A stretch of DNA of 45,000 bases. Origin: Glandiceps talaboti. Its lineage: Eukaryota; Hemichordata; Enteropneusta; Spengelidae. A program made the translations under genes and the position numbers. Where the stretch lies: contig NC_135566.1 of NCBI RefSeq assembly GCF_964340395.1, positions 18,257,501 through 18,302,500 on the forward strand, written 5' to 3'. Under the pieces are notes generated by a model. It worked only from the letters and a program-made list of their open reading frames with translations. It was not told the DNA's origin and did no database searches. This document shows, one piece after another, positions 10,975-29,754 of the stretch (its first letter is position 1; each line of letters begins with the position of its first letter).

Positions 10975-11460
10975 AATTATGACAGTTTTATCCCAAACCG
11001 TACATTGATTGTAATTGCGACTATTCTATATTCGTCCATAGGCAATGATTTATAATTATGTAATAGTATTTTGTATTGCATTGGATCTAAATGTAAAAAT
11101 ACAATTCAATGTGAAATAAGCGCACTCCTATGTATGGAGTTAATACACTACATGTAAACAGAGAGCGTTTCTATTTCCGGTTGCTCTCCTATTTCACAGC
11201 ATGCATGATGACAGTTTTTATCCCAAACGGTATATTGATTTTAATGCGACAATTATATATATATGCACATTCATGCCAAATTCAGTATTTATTCCTTTGG
11301 CAAACTTTACTTCGTGTCAATACCTATTAATCTCTTTTGTATTGTCATTTGATCTAGTATAAAAACACAATTCAACAGGAAATAAGCTCACTCCTATAGT
11401 TGGAGGGTTAATGAACAACCAACGTTTCTATCTCCGGTTGTTTTCCTTTTCACGACCCCA
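10975..11460. repeat. Diverged tandem duplication, unit about 230-265 bp
   Basis: ATGACAGTTTTATCCCAAAC (about 10978) and ATGACAGTTTTTATCCCAAA (about 11208) each begin a unit. Both continue through TTGATTNTAAT, GCGAC, TAAAAAYACAATTCAA, GAAATAAGC, CACTCCTAT, GTTTCTAT and TCCGGTTG in the same order. No coding function is visible. Confidence 0.75.
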
Positions 11461-11514
11461 AATAGTGAGTTAATTACATTAATTATGTAATACTTACACA
11501 AGCCCTCTTTTGCC

Positions 11515-11547
11515 CACCCCCCCCCCCCCCCCACACACACACACACC
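11515..11547. repeat. C-run followed by (AC)n
   Basis: A run of about 16 C and then an AC dinucleotide tract, directly before a MITE-like element. Confidence 0.95.
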
Positions 11548-11569
11548 ATTCCTGGCTCCATATTTGGAT

Positions 11570-11925
11570 AGCTTAGGCCTAAAAAAATAATCGTTTGGTT
11601 CCGGTTACCCGACCCCACCTAGATTTTCACTGCCGACCCTGAACTTTTTTTACGTATTCGAGGAAAAAAATAAAATCGCAAAAATAGAAATAGTGGATGC
11701 GAAAACTGCCATCATTCTAAAACTGTTCTTCCAATATGTAATGGCTTTACATCTGATGGGATGAAATAAACAAAACAGAGACGATTTGGAAAACAATGGA
11801 AAACATGAACTAGACACGTCACTCACACATGAAAAAAAATGAATAAAAAATCTACCTACCCCACCTCAAAATTGAATGTAATTGGAAGCGCACAATTGTT
11901 TACGCCTTATACAGTATGGGCGCTG
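11570..11925 (+). mobile_element. MITE-like element, family 'GGTTCCGG', copy A
   Basis: This copy seems complete. The left end reads AGGCCTAAAAAAATAATCG then GGTTCCGGTTACCCGACC. The right end read in reverse gives AAGGCGTAAACAATTGTGCG then CTTCCAATTACATTC, so the termini form imperfect inverted repeats of about 35 bp. Interior landmarks TTACGTATTCGAGG, CATCTGATGGG, AAATCTACCTACCCCACCT recur in the copies at 21280 and 22215. No ORF, so non-autonomous. Confidence 0.68.
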
Positions 11926-12189
11926 CATTTAGTTAAAAGGACACAAGCTGAGCTTGGGCGTAATTGTTGCTGCATATTTAAAAGGTACTCGCAGTATTAC
12001 ACTTACTGAAGCATACTTTAACCACCACTTGCATTTCACTGAATTCAACCTAATATTCAAATATAACCTAGAAACGAGTCTGGGAGTCCTTCATTGTCAG
12101 AGATCAGCTTGGCTGATATAGACAGACTACACTGCCAAGTGCAACGCCATGTCATGTCATAACAAGTTCTCTTTAACATAAACACGTGG

Positions 12190-19928
<7,739 letters not shown>

Positions 19929-21279
19929 GTTGTACGTACTCTTATAAAGCTAGTGTATGTAAGACTGACAAACTCGGTGCAGAGTCCCTTTACTTGTAGT
20001 CCATCAAAACTATTGCAGAGTGTTGCGAAATCAGTATTTCTCTGTGAGGGCGTATTTTTGGATTCTGTCATTCTTAGGACGACTGAATCCAAAATCATAA
20101 TAGTGATTTCACAAACTGTATTTTATTTTATTTTCACAAAATCGTTCCTATTAAGTGAGCGTTGATTGAATTTCGAACTAGCTATTCAAAATCTTGCATC
20201 ATATGTCGTGTTAATTATTAAGTGCCCACTGTGGTCAGTGATACTTTTACGTACCTTGCCTTGTTTTGTTTTTTGCATGATAAACATGTAACGGTGATGA
20301 TTTACTGGTTTGCACAAGCGGCGTATCTAGTTGTTGTATTAACCGATGGTCAGTTTGACAAAAGTATTGGGCAACTACAAACGTGTAGAACACGATTTCC
20401 GTTTATTACAAAATATTACACGCTTTGTCAGCACAACCGAAATGATTGATGGGCTGGCCTTTGCCAAATTGAAAGAAACAAGTCATTGATATTGTGTCAT
20501 TCTGTGTCTAAAATGCAAAGGAGGAACACAACATATCATGAATTGCTGACATCCGGGAACTTTACTAAAACAGATGCCGGTTCATAGTTTCATTTCTAAG
20601 TCATTCAGACTGTTAAAGTATGATTATGATTTGAAAATATCACCAACATGTAACGTGCAATTACTCATTTCAAAACATTTAAAAAAAATTAATGAACTGA
20701 CCGACCGACCCATCATTTTCAGGAAATACATAGAAATAAATAAAGCCGCCGTAAATGGTGCTATAACATGATATTCACCCTTTTAGTTCCCCGCTTTGGA
20801 AACCGGCCATGAACGTTCCCATTTAGGGAGACAAGCTCATTATTACTTCATACTAGCAAGTAACACTGAGCGTTTTCTCGTTTGTCTGCACGTTTTTAAG
20901 GTACGCCGTGTCAGGGCGCCCTCACACTTCGGTCAACCGTTTATCGAGCAGCCGGGTGAGGGCGGTGCGAGCAACAAAGCGTATCTTACATACATATACA
21001 GTCTACTATTTATGATATTACGTGTACTGACTAGAGATTTGCGATTTGTCGAGCGTTGGAAACAATTACAGTCAATTTGCCTGACACAGAACTATTGAAA
21101 TATGTACAGGCACAGCTTGAGAAAGAACCCAGACTACGTGAAGGACAAAAAAGAAACAAAAATTCTGTAATCACTTGGTTTTATTTGTGTAAAAAATGTT
21201 TAATCAACACGGAGCCGACAGTTTTGAACGAGGGCTAGTCAGGTAAGGCCTAACAAAACAGTGTGCTGTCCCGATTGTG
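19929..21279. other. Upstream region of the sulfotransferase gene; hairpin and one dispersed motif
   Basis: No gene recognised. A hairpin with 10-bp arms (TTTTGGATTC / GAATCCAAAA) lies at 20056-20096, about 130 bases upstream of the sulfotransferase start. At 20898-20933 the motif AAGGTACGCCGTG...GCGCCCTCA matches the motif that begins both copies of the large duplication (26925, 37055). Confidence 0.5.
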
Positions 21280-21585
21280 CTGAATTTTAGAACAGGTGGG
21301 GTAGATAGATTTTTTAAAAATTTTATCTTGTTTCATATTATATGTGAGTGTCTATCTCTGGTAGTTGTGTTTTCCGTATGGTCTGTGTTATTTTTCTCAT
21401 TAGATATACAGCCATTACAGATTGGAAGAACTTTATACTATAATTATATTGTCTTCAAGTTGATGTCAGTTTCCGCATCCGCCATATTCTTGCGAGACTT
21501 TTATTTTTCTCTCGAATACGTAAAAAAACATTAGGGTCGGCAGTGAAAACTAGGTGGGGTCGGGTAACCGGAACCAGACAACTTT
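21280..21585 (-). mobile_element. MITE-like element, family 'GGTTCCGG', copy B
   Basis: Reverse complement of copy A: AGGTGGGGTAGATAGATTTT at one end, TCGAATACGTAAAAAAAC, then AGGTGGGGTCGGGTAACCGG near the other end. The hydrophobic ORF across it (21277-21534) is a by-product. Confidence 0.72.
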
Positions 21586-22214
21586 TTGAATTGTATTTTC
21601 TTTCCAAAGCATAAGGAAATAAATATAGGGGTACATTAGTACAAACGTCAAAGAGAGCATTATAGATTCAATCTATTTAGTGATATTGTATTATATTTAA
21701 ATAATTTGTGATCCAAAGATGATCAGTAGATATAAGTATGTCTTGGTTTGGAATGGATACGACACTTTAACATTGTTGCCGTTCGCGTGTGTTTTCATTT
21801 TCAACGATCGGAGTTGTCTTACTTTGCCAGTGTTGGCTCGAAACTACACGGTGTATTTTGTGACATCTCTTAACATCTCTTATTGCCTAAGAGTTTGTTT
21901 TACTGATCGACTCAACTGTGTATTTTACTTTTTTTTGTTCCTTTCAATCACAAGTAAACACAAGTAATCAAACTATCATGTGTATAGCGATGAAGCGACA
22001 GACGCTTGCGCAGATTGAGTATGACGTAGTGATTACCAGTGGTTACCCAGTTCCTTGCGTACAAACTGTTGTGTTTGTTACAATTTCTTGAGCTATGATC
22101 CCAGATTTAGTCTTTGATGTTTCATATTATATTTTCAGGTTGTTTTGACTCCAAAAATAAATATCCATTTCCCATTCATGTGGTAATATTGTTTAAGCAA
22201 AACTGAGCCGATGA
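21586..22214. other. Spacer between two inverted MITE-like copies
   Basis: About 630 bp of AT-rich sequence. An 82-aa ORF here shows no family signature, codon pattern or splice signals that would support a gene. Confidence 0.45.
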
Positions 22215-22555
22215 AAAACAAACCCAGTTTTTTTTACATATTCGAGAAAAAAATTTAGAAAATCGTGATAATTGTGAAGTCTCGCAATAAATAGTTGATT
22301 CGGAAACTGACATCAACTGAAAAAGACAATATAAAACCGTTCTTTAAATCTGTAATAGCTGTACATCTGGAGAAGAAGCCAATAACGCATGCGCAGAGAC
22401 CATATGAAAACACGAACAGAAAAACATAACTACCCGAACTAGATACTCACATATGAAAAAAATTAAAATATAAAATAAAAAAATCTACCTACCCACCTAT
22501 TTTAAAACTGAATGTAATCGGAACCCCACAATTTTTTTTACGCCTGAGGCACAGC
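22215..22555 (+). mobile_element. MITE-like element, family 'GGTTCCGG', copy C (left end truncated)
   Basis: Same orientation as copy A: TTTACATATTCGAGAAAAAA, GGAAACTGACATCAACT, TACATCTGGAG, AAATCTACCTACCCACCT, TGTAATCGGAACCCC, TTTTTTTTACGCCTGAG. The GGTTACCCGACC end is missing. With copy B it forms an inverted pair about 630 bp apart. Confidence 0.7.
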
Positions 22556-22599
22556 AGCCCTTCTTAATTTCCTATCTTTCCTTGGAAGCATAACATTCA

Positions 22600-22765
22600 T
22601 TGGTGTTAAATTAAGCTTGCCTTAGTAAGCAAACGGTAGCGATGACTTATAGCGATGAGGCTCAAACCTGCAACCTGTTGATCTAAAGTCACGACTTTAT
22701 GTTGAACTTTGAACATGGTACTTTTTAAAACCGTGATTTCACTGTCGTGCCGAAGACACCGGAGT
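22600..22765 (-). mobile_element. Possible tRNA-derived SINE relic
   Basis: On the minus strand AAGTCGTGACTTTAGATCA is followed by GGTTGCAGGTTTGAGCCTC. GGTTTGAGCCT fits the pol III B box (GGTTCRANNCC) at 9 of 11 positions, and the spacing to the anticodon-like GACTTTAGATC is tRNA-like. The acceptor stem and A box are not convincing, so this is tentative and is not called as a tRNA gene. Confidence 0.3.
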
Positions 22766-22793
22766 GCCCTACTGGCATGATGTCACATGATCA

Positions 22794-22814
22794 AGTTCAA
22801 AGTTCAAAAGGTCA
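22794..22814 (+). promoter_or_regulatory. Candidate nuclear-receptor site: DR1 plus a third half-site
   Basis: AGTTCAAAGTTCA is two hexamer half-sites with one-base spacing (DR1, the arrangement used by HNF4, RXR and PPAR-type receptors), followed two bases later by AGGTCA. It lies about 150 bases upstream of the START-like gene start codon. Function is inferred from motif and position only. Confidence 0.3.
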
Positions 22815-22954
22815 CATTGGACCACCTGACCATTTTCAGCCCTGTGTACGTCGCCTCGCGCCTTCACCCATGATAGTCAAACTGTCTCTACCTTGATAGT
22901 AACACGAATATTGATACCGTCTTTCTTAATCCATGCCATTTCGTAAGGAAAAAT

Positions 22955-23133
22955 ATGTCTATTATTACACCAAAGAATGTTTATTACGCTGGTTTATTTG
23001 CCATCTCGATTTTTATCGTAGTTAAAACTGGCACCGTACGCATTGAGGAAGAAACGGTGATTGCTGCACCACTTGTGGACGTCCATCGTGTTCTGGCAGA
23101 TCCTCGAAAGTTACTCTCTTTCCACGGTGTGAT
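22955..23133 (+). CDS. START-like gene exon 1 (membrane anchor, first strand and helix)
   Basis: Begins at the first ATG of the frame and ends at GTGAT|GTAAGT in phase 2. Confidence 0.72.
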
Positions 23134-24984
23134 GTAAGTAACCGAACTTTCTAGCTTTCCAGGTGCAGTCAACGAAGCCGCTATTCTTGCAAAAAGCTGT
23201 TCTTGCGTAGTTTTTCTGTGGGCGGGCAATTTGCGCCGATCAGTAGCGGGAGGGGAGCAAACCATGAAGTAATTGCGACAGGGAAGTGCTGATTTTGATA
23301 CAGTGAGAGGGGTAAACATGGAATTTTTGGGACACATTGTGTACGTCAAAATTAATTGTTGGTATAGTGGAAAGCACAAACGTTTATCTGGTGGGGAGTG
23401 GGTAAATCATTCACAATATTGGGTGGGCAGTGAGCTGGCGGGCAAGTTGAAGTCCAGTGGGTGGGGAGGAAGGCATGTATCCTTCACTAACAGTGGAGAC
23501 GGCACATAAGAACAGCTAAACGCCCTCCCACTGTTTTTGTTGGATTTTTTGGGGGAGGGTCTACTAAAAACATCATTTTTGGTTTGAAACAGCATACCAT
23601 ATAATAAATGAAAACCACAAATCTGACCGTTGGCAGCACCTGACTTTCATTGCATTGCATTGCATTGTGAATTATTATAGAAGTTGGTCCAAAGTTGTGT
23701 GAGATTTCAAAACAGTGACATTCTCTCATATGAATTGTCCACCCAAGCAGCACAATCTACAGCCGATGATTCTTGTAGGTACAGACCGTTAGACACGGTT
23801 CAAGTGGTCTTCCTTTAACCTTGGCAACAATCCAAACACAGTGCTATTTAGTTACGACAAATGCAAAAATCGATTCATTGATGACGTAAACGTCTTTTCA
23901 TCGACGATTTCCCGCTGAAAGCACTCACACTTAAATAATAGTAGTTGCATGTCTTTCAACGACAAAAGCTAATTGTAAAATGTTATGTGTATTTGCAGTG
24001 TGTGCAACGTATAACCGCGTCCTGGATTCCATTCAAATGTAAAACCATTCCTCATGTTCGTGTGACAGTTCGACAACTCACTGTGTTACAATGTAACGCC
24101 ATTGATATTCTTTCTCTCAGTGGATTCCCCAGTATTATTTCCTATAGTGTTGTATTGTAATGATCCCATCCCACCCCAGCAGTTTCCCTGTCGGTCCTCA
24201 CGATCAACAGTCACCGCGGCCGACGTACGTATACGTAGTATAGTTCCGCCGATCAAAGCTGAAGCAGACATGTACGTATGGACTCGGGAGAGCACATTCG
24301 TGTCGGGTTGAATTTATCCACGTGTTGATATGTAATCCATATTTATCAATTTATATAGATATATTGTAAAATTCTTCAAATCGTACAGAAATAACGTCTC
24401 TAACATCAAAACAAACACTGAGAAATTGGACCAGACGGACGGACGTGGCTAGTATCTAGTTGCAGGGCCTGGCTTTCTCTCATAACCATGTGCTGGGGTC
24501 ACGACCTTGATTGCCGACGTCAATATTGTCCAATCATGTATAATACCATGAACACATCGCGATATTTCATTTGTTGGTTTCCTAAACTGTATACTTCGAA
24601 TACCATGATTCGTTACAAAATTCGTCTAAGGTTTCCTGTATTAAGTGATATCACAACAAGGGAAACCATACAAGTTTTCTTCCAGACCAGTTGCTAAAAT
24701 CATGTAAATGACAACACGAAACTCACGTAATTTTCACATTCTTGTCAAAACAGAATGGAACTCGATGGAGAAGTTGTGAAAGAAGAAAGAGATGGATACA
24801 CAACACTGAAATACACCGTTCTTGAAACCGTCCCAGTTTTTCTCTCTTACTTTACCTTTCAACAACATCTACAAGTAGAATCTGTGATAACCGGGTATGT
24901 TTTTTTTATTATCTCTCTTGTGGTTAGCAGATAAATTTACTTGCTAAATGAAATAAATATTTCATATGCTTCAACATTTGTCGC

Positions 24985-25078
<94 letters not shown>

Positions 25079-25737
25079 TGCGCGCGCGCGCACGCGTGTG
25101 CGTGTGTGTTCATTTTGTGTCAGACATTATTCAGTGGGTCCCTGTTAATTAGTACATAACAGTTCGTTGTCAACAGTTTTATCGACGACACTGGCTGGAT
25201 GCTGTGAGCGAATAAACCTTTAGTGCAATTACTGATAAACATTCCCGCTGTATCATGTATATGATACAGTATGTTTAGGCAATTTTTTCTAAATTTTTTT
25301 GAAACATTCAACTAATTACCGAGATGTGGTGAACTAACATAATGAAAGAGGACGAAACACACACACCACATACATACATACATACATACATACATACATA
25401 CATACATACATACATACATACATACATACATACATACATACATACATACATACATACATACATACATTTATGATTATTCATTTCTTTTTCTTTCATTAGG
25501 AATAGTATCACAAGTAACTTAACAATAGTGTCTCCATTGTGTGGCGAGTTCCCTGGACATGGTAAATTTACCCTAACAGACAAGAAACAAGATGGCAAGA
25601 ATGTCACACATGTTCATGACGTTTTAGAATTAGAATTACTCTACGTTTTTCACTTTATTGCCAAACGTGTAGGAGATGATGCACACGCTACTTTACTGAG
25701 AAATCTCAAAGAGTACATGGAAAATAAAAGAGAATAA
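22955..25737 (+). CDS. Membrane-anchored START/SRPBCC-like small protein, 3 exons, 185 aa
   Basis: Exons 22955-23133, 24754-24894 and 25500-25737 join in frame through GT-AG junctions (558 bp with stop). Residues 9-23 (VYYAGLFAISIFIVV) form one N-terminal membrane anchor. What follows has the opening of the START-like/SRPBCC fold: a first strand VRIEEETVIAAP and a helix with LVDVHRVLADPRKLLSFH, the usual 'i.aP...Vh..l.DP..l..fh' pattern. Later segments alternate as strands, and the end (HFIAKRVGDDAHATLLRNLK) suits the long C-terminal helix that closes the hydrophobic cavity in this family. NSIT, NLT and NVT are possible glycosylation sites if the domain faces the lumen. This suggests a lipid- or sterol-binding or transfer protein on a membrane, but the ligand and even the superfamily are inferred from pattern. 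A DR1 motif lies upstream. Confidence 0.72.
23134..24753 (+). other. START-like gene intron 1
   Basis: GT-AG intron of 1620 bp. A TTGCA pentamer run lies at about 23646-23666. No other repeat or coding exon is supported. Confidence 0.65.
24754..24894 (+). CDS. START-like gene exon 2
   Basis: Acceptor TCAAAACAG|AATGG, donor ACCGG|GTATGT. Encodes MELDGEVVKEERDG and TLKYTVLETVPVFL, alternating strands. It is too short to show as an ORF and is found by frame and splice sites. Confidence 0.68.
24988..25109. repeat. (GA)n followed by a (CG)/(TG) alternating tract
   Basis: Perfect (GA)44 at 24988-25075, then alternating purine-pyrimidine CGCGCGCGCGCACGCGTGTG and TG repeats to 25109. In intron 2 of the START-like gene. 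Confidence 0.96.
25367..25467. repeat. (CATA)n microsatellite next to a splice acceptor
   Basis: About 25 perfect CATA units ending 33 bases before the exon 3 acceptor of the START-like gene. Confidence 0.97.
25500..25737 (+). CDS. START-like gene exon 3 (C-terminal strands and helix)
   Basis: Acceptor TTTCATTAG|GAATAG follows a pyrimidine tract; the stop TAA is at 25735-25737. Encodes ITSNLTIVSPL, KFTLTDKKQDGK, VTHVHDVLELELL and the final helix ending in ENKRE. Confidence 0.75.
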
Positions 25738-26920
25738 AAATATAGCATGGTAAAACTTTTTGTATAATTTACAGTATGTAAATAATCTAATCTCCAGGAG
25801 TGTCTTATTTATATATGTTGTATACCTAACTACCAGTAAATGCTTTGTGTGCACTCTAACCATTTAGTCTAGTACTATCCATGCATTGATCTCAAGATCT
25901 CTCTTTATGTCTAGCTCAATGAGGTCCTGAGGCGATATTTGAAATTCAACTGAAACCACCCATACAGTCATTAACATATCATGTCTTTTGTTAATCTATC
26001 GTAGAATTCTATCCAATAGTATAACAAGTTAGTATTTATTGGTGCAGTTACATAATGTCCAAATAGGGTATATTTGTGAGCTCGGGATGCTACTTATATT
26101 TTGTTTACATCATTTGAGCAGTTGGGAGTTTACTCATTTGCATGAATAACGTTTGATTCGTGCTTTTTCATTGAGCTAAACGCCGAGATGATTTGATAGC
26201 ACATGTAGTTTTTAGTTTGCAGTGAGAATTTCTCAGTAGCAATTATGCCGTAGGGGTTCCCAATAGAAGTTTAGTATTCTACTGGTGTGACGTCATATTT
26301 CGTTTTAGTGCAACAATATGAACCTTAACACGTTATAGATAAACATGATGTCTGGAGTATTCAATGCAAGTTTGTAATCTGTATATCGTTTCAGTTGATC
26401 AGTTTTGTATGTCTTAAATCCATGAAGGAATTATTGTGATGACGCAGCGAAATTCTTTAGTCTTATAGTTTTTTGTGTATACCAGTTTGTGTTCTCTATG
26501 ATGGTCCATTCCTGTGTATGGTTTCTATACTTCGATCAGAAAACAAAGGAGAACGTACATTACATCATCTTTGAACTTTTAGACTTAGTCTAACAAACTA
26601 CTTAAATTGGCATAGGAAAGAGATTTGATTTAAAGGACCCCTGATTTGTCATCAGTTTTACACCAGCTAACAGTGATGTACTTAATTGTCTATATTTAAT
26701 GCAGCATGCAACTGAGATGTTATGCAATCATATCATATATTTTATTTGAATAGCTATTCCACTGTTTTATTTTGATCTTAATTTTGTTTGGATTGAATTT
26801 CATGAAAGAACCTTTTTCCCCATTTATACATATTCTATTCCGTAAGACTGTGTTATATTGAGAGTGTACCATTTCTTTTGAAAATAAAATATTTCTTTTT
26901 TCAAGTTATCTGCATATAGT
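25738..26920 (+). other. Probable 3' UTR and downstream region of the START-like gene
   Basis: No coding signal. An AATAAA occurs at 26883-26888, just before the segmental duplication starts; shorter UTRs cannot be excluded. Confidence 0.4.
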
Positions 26921-27433
26921 CTGTAAGGTACGCCGTGACAGGTCGCCCTCATAGTCCAAACTTGAATATCGTTTGTTTATTTGTGTGTATTTGTGTATGT
27001 TGTATCCTACTATGTATTGTAGCCATGCATCAATGAGCGAATTTATACACAGACAAGGAAAGTGATTTGTGTTAGTTTGACAGTGTAATGAGGCGAATAC
27101 TTTGTGGCACCTTCAAATAATGCGTGACGAGAAAACTATTTATTCAAGTAACAATTTGAAATTACATCCAAACAATCAAGACCATGCCAGATTGGAGAGT
27201 TGATCAAATGAAGGTGATGAGATCTAATATGTGACTCGGAAATAAACTTTTGCTGTTGATTAAAAACTTTCAAAGCCATTGTCAGTTGATGTATAAAGTA
27301 GGTCAGAGGTCACATAACAGAAGCAACTTATCAGGCAATGCTTGGAGAGATTTGAAGTATTCTGATGTTGAGTGCAATTGGACGCGAGGCATATTCTACC
27401 ATGATGTTCCCATCATCGTCGTCGTCGTCGTCG

Positions 27434-27473
<40 letters not shown>

Positions 27474-27720
27474 GTGTCTATTCACAATTCTTTGCAACAT
27501 ATAGCTATAGCATATACGTCTTTATTATTACCTCCATTGACAGCTATGTACTGTGCTCCTGTGAAAAGTAGACAATGTTGTGTTAACTTTGTTGATAAAC
27601 TATATAAAAAAACCATCAACTTCAGGAAGACGACCGTAGGGGTCATCAGTGTCTACGTAGACGGTGACTTTTATAACTAGTACTGATTGTTGCTTCTTTA
27701 TCATTTCTTGTAAAATGTAA
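26921..27720. other. Downstream arm of duplication copy 1
   Basis: Non-coding. Highly similar to 37051-37990 up to the AAAATTGGAAAACTGTAATT block, with indels. The (TCG)n(TCA)n tract at 27412-27473 is greatly expanded here; copy 2 has only a few units. Confidence 0.8.
27412..27473. repeat. (TCG)n-(TCA)n trinucleotide tract
   Basis: About five TCG units then about fourteen TCA units. The Ser- and Ile/Val-repeat ORFs here are artefacts. Confidence 0.95.
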
Positions 27721-28462
27721 AACTTAAAGTTAAAATTGGAAAACTGTAATTTGATGTTCATGAACATCTTATCATATGATATGCAAATAACATTGCTTTT
27801 TGTTACTGAAAACCTATTATAATAGATAAAGGTATCAGTTCCAACCGGGAGAGGACTTTAGGAATGATACATGTCCCTCCGTCTGTTCATTAACACCTAT
27901 ATCTCAGACACACACCTTAATTACAAATAAACCTGGCACAAATGTCAGACAGTAAGTTACATATGACATCATTCAATTTTGCAACCTTGACCTTAATAGA
28001 AATGGCGACCACATTTAGATTTAATAGTGCACGTATAACAAGTTTTTATTGAAGACATTGACCAACTGATGTGCTGTATGGCAAAGTTTTTGTGTAAATT
28101 TGAATGGTGCCTCTAGATACAAAACTCCATAATTTATTGATCACTTTCCTATTGACCTTGAATATGGAGGTCAAAGTCAAAGGTATAGACATTTAGAAGG
28201 CGTCTTTGTGTATCCATCTTCTTGAGTTAATGTAGAAAGGAACATTTCAGTCATTTCATGTTGAAAAAATCTGTCAAGGTCAAAAGTCAGTGTCTTATGA
28301 GAAAGCTTACTATTGATAGTATGGGTAGACACTTGAATGGTGTCCACCCAAATGTATCAAACGTTTGGAAATAACAGGCAAAGTTTGTTGATTTTTTATC
28401 ACAAATATGGCCGCCATTTTGCTATACAGGTCAAGGTCGCAAAATTAAATTACTAGCCTATG

Positions 28463-28487
28463 CCACACACACACACACACACACACA
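28463..28487. repeat. (AC)n microsatellite
   Basis: About 12 AC units within the copy-1-specific block. Confidence 0.95.
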
Positions 28488-28566
28488 GTCAAATCGAAGT
28501 CATGATTAAAATACCATCATCACTTGAAATGTTTGATTCAAGAAGATTTGGCTAATCTTTTTTTCA

Positions 28567-28579
28567 AGGTCAAAGGTCA
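28567..28579 (+). promoter_or_regulatory. Perfect DR1 nuclear-receptor half-site pair
   Basis: AGGTCAAAGGTCA is an exact DR1. It lies in a dispersed repeat, so it may be fortuitous or a repeat-borne binding site. Related half-sites occur at about 28169 and 28276. Confidence 0.3.
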
Positions 28580-29244
28580 ATGTCTTAAAAGAATGCTCAT
28601 ATTTTATGAAATGGATGTCAGCACTTGAAAGGCATCACTACGTACTATACCTCCAAAGTTATGATGCAACAATATGGCTGCTATTGAGCCATATTTGATT
28701 CAGTCACAAAACAAAGTGATGTACATATGTCCCACACAGTGCGTTACCTTTGTGCCAGATTTCGTTGAAATCAATCGGATGATGCCAGAGATATGAGAAT
28801 GAATGCACACAGGCACGCACTGTATCTAACGTATAAGCCCCTTACAGGCGGTGCCCGTTGGGAGCTAAAATGCAAATAAATATGTTTGTTGCCAAAATGC
28901 ACAAAGTCCACTCCTGAGTGTGTATTTTCTTCAGAAAAAGCCATTAAAGTATGCATTGTTCATCTAATAAATATTAATGTCTGATAAGACCCGTGAGGGC
29001 AACAGTTACCACTGAAAGAAGATTAGAGATAAAAAAGTGTTTTTTTCCTTGGCAACCGGGCAAAACGTATGTGATGTGAATTATTAAATTACTCCAGAAC
29101 CCAAGTGGTGTTCCTCTTTTGCCCTTTAATCGCTTTCATATGGATGCAAATAACGTGGTCTCAAAGACTGAATATGGCAATTCTGTGTTCAATTCCTAAA
29201 TCATAAGTCCTGATGAATTGGGTTGGGACACAAATATTTCAATG

Positions 29245-29453
29245 TTATCCAGGTGCAGTAGGTATACACTCACCTTCAATAAAAGCGCCATTTGTAACTT
29301 TCCAAAGAGTGTAAACACTACAGCCAGTCATAATCCATCCAGCATCACAAGACACTGTAGCCCTGTCTCTAACTCCCCCACCACCTTTTGCACTCCATTT
29401 AGCTTTGCATTCCAAATGTCTAGACGCACAGCAAGCAGCATGTGCCCATACAC
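29245..29453 (-). CDS. Copy 1 exon 6: CC pair of module 2, module 3, stop
   Basis: Acceptor CAACCCAG|GTGTATGG. Encodes VWAHAACCASRHLECKAKW, ATVSCDAGWIMTGCSVYT, GAFIEGECIP and ends TAPG with TAA at 29247-29245. The module 3 CC pair is missing. Confidence 0.9.
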
Positions 29454-29754
29454 CTGGGTTGGGTAATATAATCAAAAAGTAACGTTTGAAATATACCATA
29501 AAAAAATTGAAAGTAGCTTACACCATAGGTAAGCCAAGTGGTACACGTTCGAACTGTAAATACAGGATGTATACCCTGGGTCCTTCTAAATAACGACAAT
29601 AAGTGTCCATGCCATTATTTCTGTCTTACTCGAAATAAGAGTAAAAATATCAAACATAAACAATTTTCACACATTACGTTTGTATAAGTACAAATATATT
29701 ATTATCTTTCTTCATTCATGATAGTATTACGAATATATCTATCCCAATACTGAC

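Larger units (their letters stand above)
27840..28860. mobile_element. Copy-1-specific repetitive block with recurring AGGTCA motifs
   Basis: Most of this block is absent from copy 2, where the sequence passes from ATGGCGACCACA to AATAAATG and then CTGATAAGACC within about 70 bases. It holds several diverged sub-blocks, each with a CAAGGTCAAAAGTCAGTGTC-like line, 'CACTTGAAWGGYRTC' and 'ATATGGCYGC'. It ends with GAAATCAATCGGATGATGCC, ATATGAGAATGAATGCACAC, typical of dispersed invertebrate repeats. No ORF. Confidence 0.5.

Noticed and set aside
20796-21098. 100-aa plus-strand ORF
   Set aside because: It spans the dispersed AAGGTACGCCGTG motif and has no family signature or splice context.
21277-21534. 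85-aa hydrophobic ORF that looked like a membrane protein
   Set aside because: It coincides with MITE-like copy B; the hydrophobicity comes from AT-rich element sequence.
22640-22720. A functional tRNA gene
   Set aside because: The anticodon stem has mismatches, there is no convincing acceptor stem or A box.
29245-29265. Strong donor GAAG|GTGAGT inside exon 6 (about 29265) as the true end of the exon
   Set aside because: The codons across it give GEC, which aligns with the conserved Cys of module 3, and no acceptor with a CC-containing exon was seen downstream; kept only as a question in the findings.
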